DNA of 64,000 nucleotides from Pempheris klunzingeri. Taxonomy: Eukaryota > Chordata > Actinopteri > Acropomatiformes > Pempheridae. This document shows, one piece after another, positions 48,668 to 61,600 of this stretch (positions are counted from its first letter, which is position 1; each line of letters opens with the position of its first letter). The position numbers and the translations under genes are program-made. The stretch spans positions 19,852,415 to 19,916,414 of the forward strand of contig NC_092032.1 of the NCBI RefSeq assembly GCF_042242105.1, given 5' to 3'. The notes under the pieces were generated by a model. That model had not been told where the DNA came from. It was given only the letters and a program-made list of their open reading frames with translations, and searched no databases.

Positions 48668-49670
48668 ATGCTGTGTTCACGCTCCGAGCGGCAAAAAGTC
48701 ATTTCAAACCGCCGCCGGGGACATGAAGCTACAGACTGACGGGCCACAAATCAAAGCTGAGCGGGCCACAACTTTTTCCAGTGCGTCAAGCGATCGCAGG
48801 CCTTTCTGGCGCTGCGCTAGCTAACGTTACATCCTGCAGTGCACGCTGGGATGCAACCAAGCCCCCAGGAAGTGCGGCAAACCGTGTAATTACAACAATG
48901 GCAGGCGTCACCTGATGCCAATGGCACCAATATGACTTTTTTCCACAGACTTACATTTTGACAGAGACTTCCTGTAGATCAGCAGATACATTTTATTTAG
49001 TCACAACCTGTGAAATCACCCTCAGATTTGATCCACTCGGTCCGATTACATTTGGGAAGTCTAGAAGAGCTGCAGGATTACATCCTTTTATCCCCTCTCA
49101 GATTAGCGGAGAGCTAACCAGGAAACTTTAACACCTGGGACGTCAAACTTTTTTGGCTTCATGCACCACTGAGCAACTTTCCTAGGAATTAATGGAGCCC
49201 CCCCCCAAACGCTCGATCTAGTTCTGGATGCAACGGGGCGGCAGCATCTATCAAAAGCAAACTCCAAATGACGTCCAGTCACTTTGCTGCAAGTAGCCTT
49301 TCCCCTTTTCAACCGAGAATGTAAATAACACTAAGTCATGTTTGGTAGATTTTAAATATCCGACATGAACGTGGTGAACAAGCTCCTGCCCATTCATGTG
49401 ATGCAGAGCGGAGGGGATGATGCCACATGGCTGCCAAGCTCGCTACACCTTGACGGCAGCTTTTAAAAGTCTCATTATCTCATTCTGAGTGGTCTGTCAT
49501 GCCAGAAGCCGCTTCCCAGAGAGACAAGCAAGAGAGAACCACGTCAACGAGCGGCCGAAAAACTCCTCATAGGAGTCAAAGTCACTGTCCACGCTTTGTA
49601 GCTTTGTAGCTTTGTAGCTCTGTAGCTTTGTCGCTCTGTCGCTCTGTCGCTCGTAGTGTGAACACAGCTT
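48668..49670. mobile_element. ~1 kb element with GCTGTGTTCAC-type terminal inverted repeats
   Basis: The left end, CTGTGTTCACGCTCCGAGCG, and the right end, CGCTCGTAGTGTGAACACAG, are inverted copies. There is no recognisable transposase. Related end phrases (AGTGTTCACACTGTGAG at 48555, CGCAGTGTGAACACCCTG at 50656-50673) suggest neighbouring relatives. Confidence 0.5.
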
Positions 49671-51019
49671 GACACCCTTGTGTTTTTGCTACAAGATGTT
49701 ACTCTGGAAAACATCCATTGAGATTCGGTTGATCAGTCATCAATATCAGAAGTAGTTTAACAACGACAGGCACCATTATTTCAGTGGTTGGTTCAAGACT
49801 TCATATTGTGTTTTATATGAAGAGAACTTGATTGGATTTGGATATAAGAATATAAAGAATTAGATTTTTTTGGTTTTTTTCTGGCATATATTGTTAGATA
49901 GGTGCAAAATGCGCTTGAGATGTGAACTAAAAGGGTTAAAGAGGCATTTTTTATTTAATCTGAACTTTAACTTTACCGCAAAACAGTCTGCAGCTGTGTT
50001 TGTTGTCCAAACGCTCGTCCACAGAGAAAGATTTGGTTGGAGTTTATCGATTTCTCCACTTTGTTTTCGAAAAACGACGAATTTTTGTGGCCAAATAGCT
50101 CGTTTGCATATAACATCACGTCGCTGCACTGCCGTGACGCCAACTGGTTTGAGTCGATAATAGTTGCTCAAATCGATCAAACAGAAACAACAGTGAGCTT
50201 TTATCAAGAGCTGTTGTTCATTAGGTGGAAATAAAGGCAAGAAACATTTGGCTGTGAGCCTCCGTTTGAGGTGGGATAACGCCCATACGTGCAGAAACCA
50301 CTTCGTCAAATTAACGTAATTTATGTTACTTCACTTATTTCCTTACTGTGTCTAATGATATCATCTAAACTAGCACAGCATGATGCCCGTGATGCCCTCC
50401 ATCCCACGTCACCATAGTCACATGACTGCAAGCGACGAATCGGAGGGAGAAACTTTAGCCGGCTCAGCGTGGATGCACAGAGCTTCCTGCAAAGTGATTT
50501 TTGTTGAACGCAGAGTCAATTTCACACTGAGAGACTCGAGTTAAACGTCTCTCAAAAACTGTTGCATCCACAAGAGAAGCTCAAGTTCTTCTTCTAGTGC
50601 TGCGATCTTATCAAACGTCCGGGACGGCTGCATCACCGCAAATGACAAATCATACTCGCAGTGTGAACACCCTGTAGGAAATCATTAATGTGCTACACAG
50701 AGAACTTCTCTACAGCTCCCCATTCAATCACATGGGGAAGTCAAAGGCTACTCGGCATGATGTCAGTGTCCTTTAAAGTCCGGATCAAAGCTCTCAAGAA
50801 CAACCATCAGCCCAATCAAAAGAGTCCACAAGAGGGGTGGAGGCGTCCACTGTCTGTACGTGGGGCCACCTTTGTGGCACCATCCACGTGGCCTGTAGCG
50901 CCCCCTATAGGTGGAGGGTGTCTACAGTATATGAGGGACACACTCCTGTGGTTTAACTCTTCCTCCAGATGCTCAATCGTCCGTTCAGCAGCTCGTTGTT
51001 TTCCTCCACAAACACACAT

Positions 51020-51020
51020 T

Positions 51021-51068
<48 letters not shown>
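51020..51068. repeat. (CA)n microsatellite
   Basis: About 23 CA units just 3' of the tnik stop codon (minus-strand sense), 90 bp into the putative 3' UTR. Confidence 0.95.
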
Positions 51069-51070
<2 letters not shown>

Positions 51071-51158
51071 TCCTCCTGTCATCCCTCCGTCCCTCTCTCC
51101 AGGCGTCGGGCGATGTTCAGGGTGAAGAAGAGGAGGGTTGTGGGTCGAAGGAGAAGCG

Positions 51159-51841
51159 TTACCAGTTCATCATGGAGCTTCTGTTGAGGGTCATGAAGAA
51201 GACTTGGCTGCTGCCTCCAGAACGCACAGAGGCGAAGAAGACCTGCCGGAGGAAGATGGACGGAGACGACAGCGTTAGCTAGTTAGAGGTTCATTTCAGT
51301 TCGATGATGCACTTTATTTATTCATGTGTAGCTCCTGATGTCAAGTCGCTTCAGGAGGTGACTTTCTGAACTGGAAGCACCGTCACAAACTCTAAAAATG
51401 CCATCCAAGTGTGAAACATTCATCTCCAAAACATCATTTTTATATTAAATATATCATCGAATGGAGCGTAATCATCTGGAGTTCTACTAAAAGCAGTAGG
51501 GGTGTCCCCAAGTCAAGACTTCTCTATAGCGAAACCTTCTAGACTGATCAATATCACCACAGGTAGGAGGAAAAATACCTATCTTTTGGGGTGAACTGTC
51601 CCTTTACCATGATCCTGATGGAGAACAAGATTATAAATCAAAATCAGAGGCACTGAGGGTCACATTCGGTCTCAGACTCGCCTTGTCGTTCCTCTCCGAC
51701 AGGAACTTCAGTCGCTGAGCTCGCTTGTGCATGAAAACTCCGTCGAGGTGTCCCGTCTCCACGGAGCGGATCTCAATGGCCTTCTCTCCCCAGCCCATGA
51801 TCTGGTTGGAGTGGATGTAGGCTGCAGGGACAGGAGAGGGT

Positions 51842-51880
<39 letters not shown>

Positions 51881-52624
51881 CACACACACACACACAGAGG
51901 GGGATTGGACAGGAGAAGACTCAGCACCAGTCTCACACCCAAGCCAGTCACACATGGAGGCCTCCTCCTCCGGGAGATTATTGCAGCAGTTTCTGACTGA
52001 TTCGAACGATCTGGACCTCTGAGCAGAGGCTCGGCGTCGGGAAAGCACGCTGCGTCTCCAGTGGTGTTTGATTTAAGCTAATTATCTAAGCAAAGTGCAT
52101 GTGAGCCGCAGGGTCAGATCGAGTTCTGGCTGTTTCTGTAGCTGCGTCACCATGAAATCCTTCCAGAGGCTCAATAGTGGAACACTTTTAATCTGAAAGC
52201 GTCAGGTTATCAGAAAATCAGAAAACGGCGAGGCTGCTGGTGAAAGCAGGAAGACCAGGAACAGGTCGGAGGCACTTTTAAGAGTAGGGAACAGTGTGGA
52301 ACTTTTAACAATGTGCTTCCTCTCTCAGCTGGACAACCACAAACGTTGAGCCAATTAGTTTAACACACTGAAACTGAAATAATGCCACCTTGTGGGGTCG
52401 GCAGAGAGAATCCAGCTCTGTCGGAGGCATAAAGGTCTTTTTCGCTTTTTCCTCCCTTCGCAATAGAGATCTATTGGGGATCGACCAGCAGCGTGTCCTC
52501 GTAGCGAGCGTGCAGAATCAGACAGTGCTGGTTTTCTGTTTCTGTTTTTGAGGCCCGGCTTGGCTGTGAGAAACTCTGGTCTGACAGTAAAAAAACACAC
52601 AAACATGTTGAGAGGAGATGATGT

Positions 52625-52658
<34 letters not shown>

Positions 52659-55600
52659 AGCTCACACAGTAACCTCCAGAGCTTCAGGACACTGACGCAG
52701 CCGCTCAAACATTCAGGAGATCCCACACGGACAAAAACACACACAGGAGCTATGATACCGACTTGGATCATAAGATCCAAGATCCATCCTTGATGTGCTC
52801 GAGTTTCCTCTTCGTGCTGTTTGAGCGAGTGTGCTGCTAAATAATAGATATATTAGATGCACTGCACTTGATCTCACTTTTAGACTGCTGAACCTCACAG
52901 ATATCTCGTTTGGCTGAGGCCGTTTTAGAGCTCGCGCAATCAAGGATGAAAGTAGGATGAGAAACTTCACAGTTAACAGAGCAGGAGGACAGAACGCAAC
53001 ACAGCCGACAAACAACACACAAGCATTTCCCCCAAACCGAAGAGAAAAACGCTGAAAGATAAACTGAATACAAGAGAGGAGTGTGTTGAGTGTGTGTGTG
53101 TGTCGTGGCGGGCTACAGGGGCAGAGGAGATGCTCTGCGGACGTGTTGGTGTCAGCTCATGCAGCAGATGGACGTTCAACACACGACAATAAAGAGATAC
53201 GATCAGTTTTTGGGGGTTATTTTTCTGTCAAGTGATGAAAACACTGACAGTGAAACCGTCTCTGACTGATTATTATTCAGCTCGGCTCCATGCGAACACT
53301 CGTTAGAGAAGTCTGCATCCCTAACGAGCTGATCCTCATCACCATCGCACGCCCTCAGTTGCACTGAACTTTAATCCAATCATTTGCTTTCTGTGTGATC
53401 AATGTGCGTCTGCTGTGTCACGATGTGTGTTATCGATTCGCCTTGTTGGTGCTATGAAGCTGATTTCAGCTACACTGCCAAGTCCTCTGCATGTGTAAGT
53501 ATTAAAGCTTCACATAAATATGTCAGCTGTTAAAAGATAAGTCCAGTATTTTAAACCTGGGACCTAATTTTACATATTTTACATTTGAAATGACTGAAAA
53601 AAGCTTTTGTGGTCATTGTGAATTTAGAGAAACACACTCTGCTCCTGCTGCTGTGTGACGACCAAGCACATTTAATAACTAATGTGTATGAACGGATTGT
53701 TTATAATGTTAAATTAGTCCGAGACGGATTTGTGTTCAGGTGTCTTTTTTTTAGACTCAGAATTGGAAAACTGGGTCTTATCTGATCTTAAAGATAAATA
53801 TATTAAATAAAATGTTCATTCACCTGTATTGCTTCACAATATTGGCTCATACTTTAAGATCTGATCTTTCAAATTAGTATATTGATATTGGTGTTAGCCT
53901 AAAAAAAAAACCGATGTGAGCCTGTCTGAATGTGTTTTCTAATACACCACAGCCATTCAAATCAATCAATCAAGTGATATCGGTGTTTGAGAGCGTGTTA
54001 GTATGAAGCAACAGCGCCAACAGCTCCACACGGATGAATTTAAGCCGCCATGTTTTCATCACTTGACCTGATGAAGATGAACAGTCTGTTCAACGTCCCA
54101 AAAATCTGTTGTATTCCTTCAGAGGATAACTTAAACTGATTTTTAAAGCCGGGCCCTATTTTTTTTTTGTTGCATGTTTTGGGTTCGAAATGACGGGTAA
54201 GAAGTTTTGGGATTGGTCCAGTAGATCGCCTCCGCTTTGGCTGCAATGTCAACTCAAACCAACAAAGTAGCTCTCTTGAAACACACCAGACTCCATTCAT
54301 AAAAACAGTGATTTTACCTTGCTGGTCTTCTGCTGCCTCATTCGATTAGTTATCCAACACAATATTAGTTATTAGTTAATACTGTGCTGAATGAAGTCAT
54401 TTCGAACTCAAAATTTGTAAAAATGGCGCCCGAGTTTAAAAATACATCCTGTTAATGAAACCGGTGAGACCACAGTCTTGGCTTCTAGTTTAAAGGTGCA
54501 ACTGAAAGCAAAAGGCAGGAGGAGAGAGAGGAGTGTTGCTTTGAACGGAGGAGGTGTGGAAGATAACGGTGAGGGTGAAAGATGATCTGCTGAGACCACT
54601 TATAGAGGTCAGAGGTCAGGGGTTTTAGGGAGAAGCGAGCTGATTGGTTGACGTACCGACGGAGGTGGGCATCTCGCCCCACTGCAGCACCACGTCTTTG
54701 GTGATGCGTCCGTAGGTGTTGACGTAGACGCCCTCGTCCTCGTAGCACAGCAGCATCTCCATGCCGTCCGTCTTGGGCAGAACCACGATGGCGTGCGGGG
54801 TCACCTGACCCTGAATCTGCCGGGGCGACACACGGGAGGGGGGGTTTGAGGTGGTGGGGGCAGGAGATTAGGAGCTGCCATGAGCCTACAGGGGGTCTGG
54901 ACTCCCCCCGCCCTCCCCCCCTCTAACCCCCCTCCCGCCCTGAGAGAGAAGAAACTGCTGCAACAATTGAGTCTCCCGCTCCTCAGCCTCGCAATCGCCG
55001 TGGAAACAGACACGAGCACGGCGTGATTCGTGGCTGCCGAGAGACGCGTGAGGCGGTTGCCGTGGTTACCGCCTCCCTCTCCCCGTCCATCTCTTACTGT
55101 AACCAGACCAGGGTTAGAGGAGGACGCTGACTCATTCACTCACTTATTAGCTCAACAGTTCCTTCCTTCAATCAATCATTCATCCATTCATCAACACACC
55201 TGCTCACTCGTTCAGTCACTCACTCATTCCTTGGATGAATAAATTAGTGAATTAATGAGTTCATTCATTTGTTGAATCATTGACTGACTGGCTTTATTCA
55301 TTCAATCACTCCTTTATTCATTCATCTCCTCATTAACTCACTCACTCGTTCAATCCTTCATCCAGTCCTCGTCTTCCTCATTTACCCATTCACGTATCAG
55401 TTCATGAACTTAATCGCTGATTCATTTGTTCTTGTTTGCTCAGTCACACGTTCGTCACTTCATGTTCTCACTCGCTCATTTATCAAATGTAAACATGCAA
55501 TCAAATGTGAGTAATGTTAAAAAAGTGAAATGTTATAATGATGTCTAACGTAGCAGGACGTCACACACACACACTCAGACTAACATGTGAGGGGATGTAG

Positions 55601-58600
55601 ATGTCGTAGGGGTTTCCGGAGTCGACATCGATGACGTGGAAGCCGACACTGGAGCCGTAGATGACCTTTAACCTCTGTCCCTCCTCCACAGTCAGGTCAA
55701 CCAGCTGGGGGCGATGCTGCAGGTCAGTGAACGACTGAAAAAGACGGAGGAGGTTCATTAAACACCTGAGGTAGAATTAACAAAGGAAGATCTACAGGGA
55801 GGAGATACGTGGTTGACACAAAAATCACAATCTATTTATTTCTAACTGTCTATAAATGATTACACAAACACTTTTACTAGTTAAAGTATATCAGAAATAC
55901 GTACATTAAAGGGTAACTTCTGTATTTTCAAACCTTGGTGTCTAAATGTCTCCCTACAGAGATATCACTCTCTTCAAAGCCACCAGACTCCATTGACAAA
56001 AACAGGAGTTTTACCTCACAGAACACAGGAGATTGCTGATCTGCTGCTGCATCTATTGGTTAGTTTGCTTGTTTTATTGTGTGACTTTGGTCTTTATAAA
56101 GTGTTACTCCTGACCCAACACAACATTTCTTCAACACACAATAACAGACAAACTAACCAATCAGGGGAGCAGTAGACCACCAGCTCCTGTGTTCTGTGAG
56201 ATAAAATTCCTCGTTTTGTGAATGGAGTCTGGTGTGTGTGCAGAGAGCGATATAACAGCTGTTTGTGGTTAAACCAAAAGGATCTTCCAGGTCTCTCTCT
56301 GTAGGGATCCTTTCCATGATGCTGTCACACACTTAGAATAACACTCTGAGCCTGTCAGTGGATCAAACAAGCTCTTTTAGGGGAACTTTTTAGTTTATAG
56401 CCATTGTAGTTCCTGGCCGAGGTGATCCACTGGACCGATTCCAAAGGTTTTTGTACCTACTAGTCAATTCAAACCCGAAATATATAAAAATAGGACCCAG
56501 ATTTTAAAATAATATTGTTATCCTTTAAGTATCAAAAGGTCAAGTACTTTGTATGGACTAAGAATGTCCCCCCGCTTTTTGTCCATTATTTTCTTTAAGT
56601 ATTTTTGCAGAATCAAGTATCATTTTTCTTGATCTGTATTTGAATTAATCAATTTACACGTTTTTAAGTCTTATCTGCTATTTGTTTTTCCTTCCCAGGT
56701 AAAAGAAATTCAGTATCTGTAAATGCAGAATGAATGAATAAAATCATCTTCATTCTTCTCATCCGCCTCCGTCCTGTTAGCTCGTATGTTCTCGAAAACA
56801 AAGCAGCCTTTTATACACTTTTAAACACTTCAAGCACATCCCACCACATCATACCTTGAAGGCCATAAACTTGTGGTAAGGTTTGGGTGCCCAGGCGTAG
56901 ATCTCCACTGCATTCTTCAGAGCAATCACCAAAAATTTAATCCTCTCGTACTTCACTGCAGGAGGAGAGCAGAAAACAGTCAGAAACGCAGAACCAGTAC
57001 ATTATTATAGTAAACAAAAGTGCAGTAAAAAAGCACATGAGTGTTGTTATGTAAACTTTAAATCCAGTAATAAAGAATATAACCAAAATTACTTTTTGTT
57101 TAAGCAGAAACAGCTGTTACATCTTTCTTTTCAAAGCCACCAGACTCCACTGACAAAAAGAGTAATTTTACCTTGCAGAACACAGGAGCTGCCGGTCTAC
57201 CATTGCCTCGATCTGTTAGTTTGTTTGTGTTATTGTGTGTCACGCAAGTATCATGTTCGATTTGAGTTTCATGATTGAGACACCAAAATAAATACAATGA
57301 GAAATACAAAGTAACTGATCAAGGCAGCGGACGACCATCAGCCCCCGTGTTCTGTGAAGTTAAATTAGTGTTTTTTTCAATGGAATCTGGTGTGTGTGCA
57401 GAGAGCGACATAACGGCTGTTTGTGGTTAGTACACTTGTGGTAAGCACTGTTAGTGGACCTGCGCACTTTTAACCTTTAATACCCAATAAAACTATTAGT
57501 CCCCAAATTGGAGGTGAGTCCCCATAATGTGTTTCGTACCGACTTTGTAGTGCACGCAGCCCTCCAGCTCCCCAACAGTGATCCAGCCCTGTTTCTTTTC
57601 CACTTCGGGGTCGTTGTGTAATATCCTGTTCCTCAGCCAGGACAGGTAGTAAACACGCAGCTTGTTCTTCTTCCCTGGTTAGAAAAACAACAGCCAAAAC
57701 AATTCAGAGAAATATTATTCTCCTTACAAGCAAATCAACTTTACACATCACCAGCATCCTTGATATTCAAATCTGATCCGAGAGTGTCTTATTTGTGGAG
57801 GCAGCAATACAAAAAGAAAGAAAGTCTACTTGTACTCCAAATCAATGGGGACCACTTGAAAATTAGAGAGACATCTGTAACCAAGGGAAACGCAGAGGAC
57901 CAAACAACAAAGTAGGCTGAAATGATGTGATAAACAAACACAGCGGAGGAAAACTGAGGGTTGGAGCATTCAACAGTGAATCCTCCAGTGAAAGCTAAAG
58001 GCCAGGTTGTCTAGAAAAGAGCATAGATGGTGGGAGACATGATAATTGTGTAAATACGGGGATACTGGTGTTTGCTGCACTGGTTTGTTTACATGAACAG
58101 TGACAGAAGAGAAGTTCAAACCCCAGCTCCTATCACAGGACTGCTGAGATAAAATGTCCTCACAGAACCTACAAATCATTTGAACATCAAACTTGTAGGC
58201 AAAGTTAAAAAAAAAAATTGTAGATGTAAACACAGAAAATCTGGGCTCTAATTTTACAAATAGTTTTCTTTAGAAAGGACTTGTAGGTAAAAACATTGTT
58301 GGAATTGGTCCAGTAGATCAACTTCCGGTCCAGTAGGATCCCTACAGAGAGAGACCTGGAAGATCCTTTAGGTTTATCCACAAACAGCCATTATATCGCT
58401 CTCTGCACACACACCAGACTACATTGAGAAAAACAGTGATTTTTCCCTCACAGAACACACAAGTTGTTGGTCTACTGCTGCCTTGATGGGTTCATTTGTT
58501 TGTGTTATTGTGTGTTTGGATCCAAACTAACCCATTAAAAGTCTCACAGAAGTCACATAATAATGCAAAAAACTAACCAATCAAGGCAGCGGTACACCAA

Positions 58601-61600
58601 CAACTCCCATGTTCTGCCACGTAAAATCACAGTTTTTTTCAATGGAGTCTGGTGGCTTTGAAGGGAGCGATATAATGGCTGGTTCAGGCGATCTACTGGA
58701 ACAGTTAGAAAACTGTTTGTACAAAGGGGGCCAGTTTTAAAATACTTGAGTACTTGAGAGTTAAATTTGATCCATTAATCAAATTTAACAATCACCACCC
58801 CCCCCCGCTTGCTGAGGCAGACTAACCTGAGATGGTGACCAGGACGTTGAGTCCCTCCAGGACGTCCATCTGTTGGAAGCGCCGTCGATTGATCAGATTG
58901 TAAACTTTGCCTTGTCCGCTTCGATCCAGCAGCATCAGGCCGTTCTCCGTCCCCACCAGCAGATTCACTCCTGCACAAACACACCAATGTCCGTCTCTTT
59001 CCTGCCTGTGTGATTTCACCATCAATATAATATTTGCTGTGAAGGTGTCTGAGTGACCGTCTCACCCCAGAGAGCCGCACAGAGGATCTCCGAGTTGAAG
59101 CGCTTCTTGTATTTGCGGATCTCGGGGGTGTCGCTGTGCGGCCGGATGTTGGTCGGGTTGACGTTGACCACGGAGATCTTCCTGGCCTCGTTGAGCCTCG
59201 CCTGCTCTTGCTCTTGCTTCAGCATCTCGTCAGCAAACAGCGCTGCAGCACGACGTAGAGAAACGGCACCTCAATCTCACCGTGCAACATACTGTTTCAT
59301 TAGGGATGGCCTCATTTCTAACTGTGATTTAGTTCTTAGTTCTTTATTTGTGCACATAATAAAATACAAAAACGTGTTTGAAGCTCTTTAGCAAGTAAAT
59401 TACAAAGAGGAAGAACAAAGTCTAAGAATACATTATTGACCTGAGCTTTAAAATCTGAACAGAACTGCTGGGATAGTGTGAAACACAACTCTGTTGTTTT
59501 ATTAATAATAACAAAAGGAACTTGTTTAAAAGTGGACAAAAGAGAAGTGTGAAAGATCTTTGTAATCTGTTCATCTAAGAAAACTTAGTTAAAAGGGAAC
59601 AGAATTAATTTTTAAAACACTAATCATGCTTGTTGCTTGTTATTTTCTTTTGTTCCGTAAAAAGTGAATTAACTTTCTTTTAAATCAACAATTTTTGTGA
59701 TCAAATCAGAGAGATAAACCTCACCTCGTGCAGCAGAGTGCTGTTTTCTCTCTAAAGACAGCTCGGGTTCAACATGAGACACTTTCCAACCAGCAGGTGG
59801 CGCCACGTTCAGAGAGGAAAACGTACCTGAGGCAGAGATGTTGTCATCGTCGTCCGTCGGCGAGGTCCCGTACACCCGCGGATCAACGAACGGAGTGAAG
59901 GAAGCCTTGGAGCCTCCGCCGCTTCCCATCCCGTACTGCACATCACAGAAAAACACAGAGCTTACATTCAGTCACGTGTTCGTCTGATGGTTTGCTTGTT
60001 TTGGGGAAACTGAATAAAGGAAACACTGACTGCTCAGTGGAGGCTGTACAGATCTACAAGAGTCTCATGAAAATAATTAGAGGCCTCAACCCGACTCAGG
60101 ATGGACGCTGTCACTTTAAATCTGGATTATTTGAAGTAGGGTTGTGTTCAGTACTTATTCAAAGTCAAAGTGTTAATGAATGAATTCAGTTTGGAGAAGC
60201 AGGCACGAGTCCAGAGACGAGGCAGAAAAATGGATTTAACCCACCTGAAGTCAGTTTAAGTCTACACTATATTTAGAAGCAGCGACCAGCAACTCCTGCT
60301 GCTCCGTGAGCTAAAATTGCCGTTTTTGTCAATGGAGTCTGGTGGCTTTGATGAGAGCAGAGAGAAAACAGCCTCAGTTCCCTGTCAGAAACACAAACAG
60401 TATCTCACTCTCTCTTTCTGCTCTGACCACAGCTGCCAGACTCCATTGACAAAAACAGTCATTTTAGCTCACAGGACGCGGGAGTTGCTGGTCACTCATC
60501 CTCTGCAGGGTAAACGATGAAAATGGTCAGAAAGGGCTGAAAATACTCTAAATATGGCGTAGACTATTTTTTAGGAGGCTGAAGTCCGTTTTCCTCTTAG
60601 CGTGCCGACCGCCATCTACTGTAGGTAACACACTGACTGTGGATAAGCTCTCAACACAACCCCACCTCAGAAATCTGAACTGTCCCTTTAACCCTCAGTG
60701 TTTCCTGTATTTTGTCAGCTGCCTGTATCGTGTGCTCGGGGTGGAGGACGCTTTCTGGATCAGAAGCTGGAAAAACTGAGAGAGGGAGGGAGAGAAGAGA
60801 AGGATCAAACAGGTGGAGCAGGAAAACACTGGAGCCGAAGCAGTCGAAGAGGTTTAAATAGAAAAAGGACAGGAAATTAAAGGTGCCACATGTTGTTTTT
60901 ATTTTATTTAGCTTTGAATCTCATTTCCTTTAAACCCTCTGACGCTCTGTGACGCAAAGAAGTAGAAAGAAGATGAAGCTGAGTAGAGCAGCAAGTGGAT
61001 AATTGAAATAAAACTTCTTTTTTTGTTGTTTTACATCATTTTAAACAGAATAATTTGGGTTTTTCGTCCAACTAAATGATTCGGTAACGTGAGACTGCTC
61101 GTTATGTTTCATGTTTTGCTGAATGCATACTTGCTTAATCAAAATATTCTAAATGTTTCCACATTTCCACATTTTTTGCCACCACATTATGGACGGGAAT
61201 TGTAGACTGTTTGCTAAAAGAGTAATGGAGAAGGAGCTCACTTCTGAAATTAAAGGTTGTAAATTCAAGCTTATTCTCAAAACGCGTTCACACACTAATT
61301 GTCAGTATGAAGGAAACACTGATTCATCTATTAGTCGCTATTTAACTATTAGCCACAGGCACTACAATACATGTAGCACAGTGTCTTCTTTTTGTCCATA
61401 TGCTGCAATTACTGCTCCAACTTCAACCTCAAAACCTGCTAAATATGCGGTTAGATTTTACAAACCAGCTGACTTAAAGGATCACTCCAGTATTTTCAAA
61501 CCTGGGCCCTATTTTAGTTTTTATTTTTTTACATGTTTTGGGTTCGAAATGACTGGTGGGAACAAAATTGGTCCAGTAAATCATCTCAGCCAGCTGCTGT

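Larger units (their letters stand above)
47061..51158 (-). other. putative tnik 3' UTR / downstream DNA
   Basis: No coding exon is seen between the tnik stop (51159) and the LINE remnant. The stretch includes an inverted-repeat element (48668-49670), tandem TTTGTAGC/TCTGTCGC repeats (49594-49655) and a (CA)n run at 51020-51068. Confidence 0.4.
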
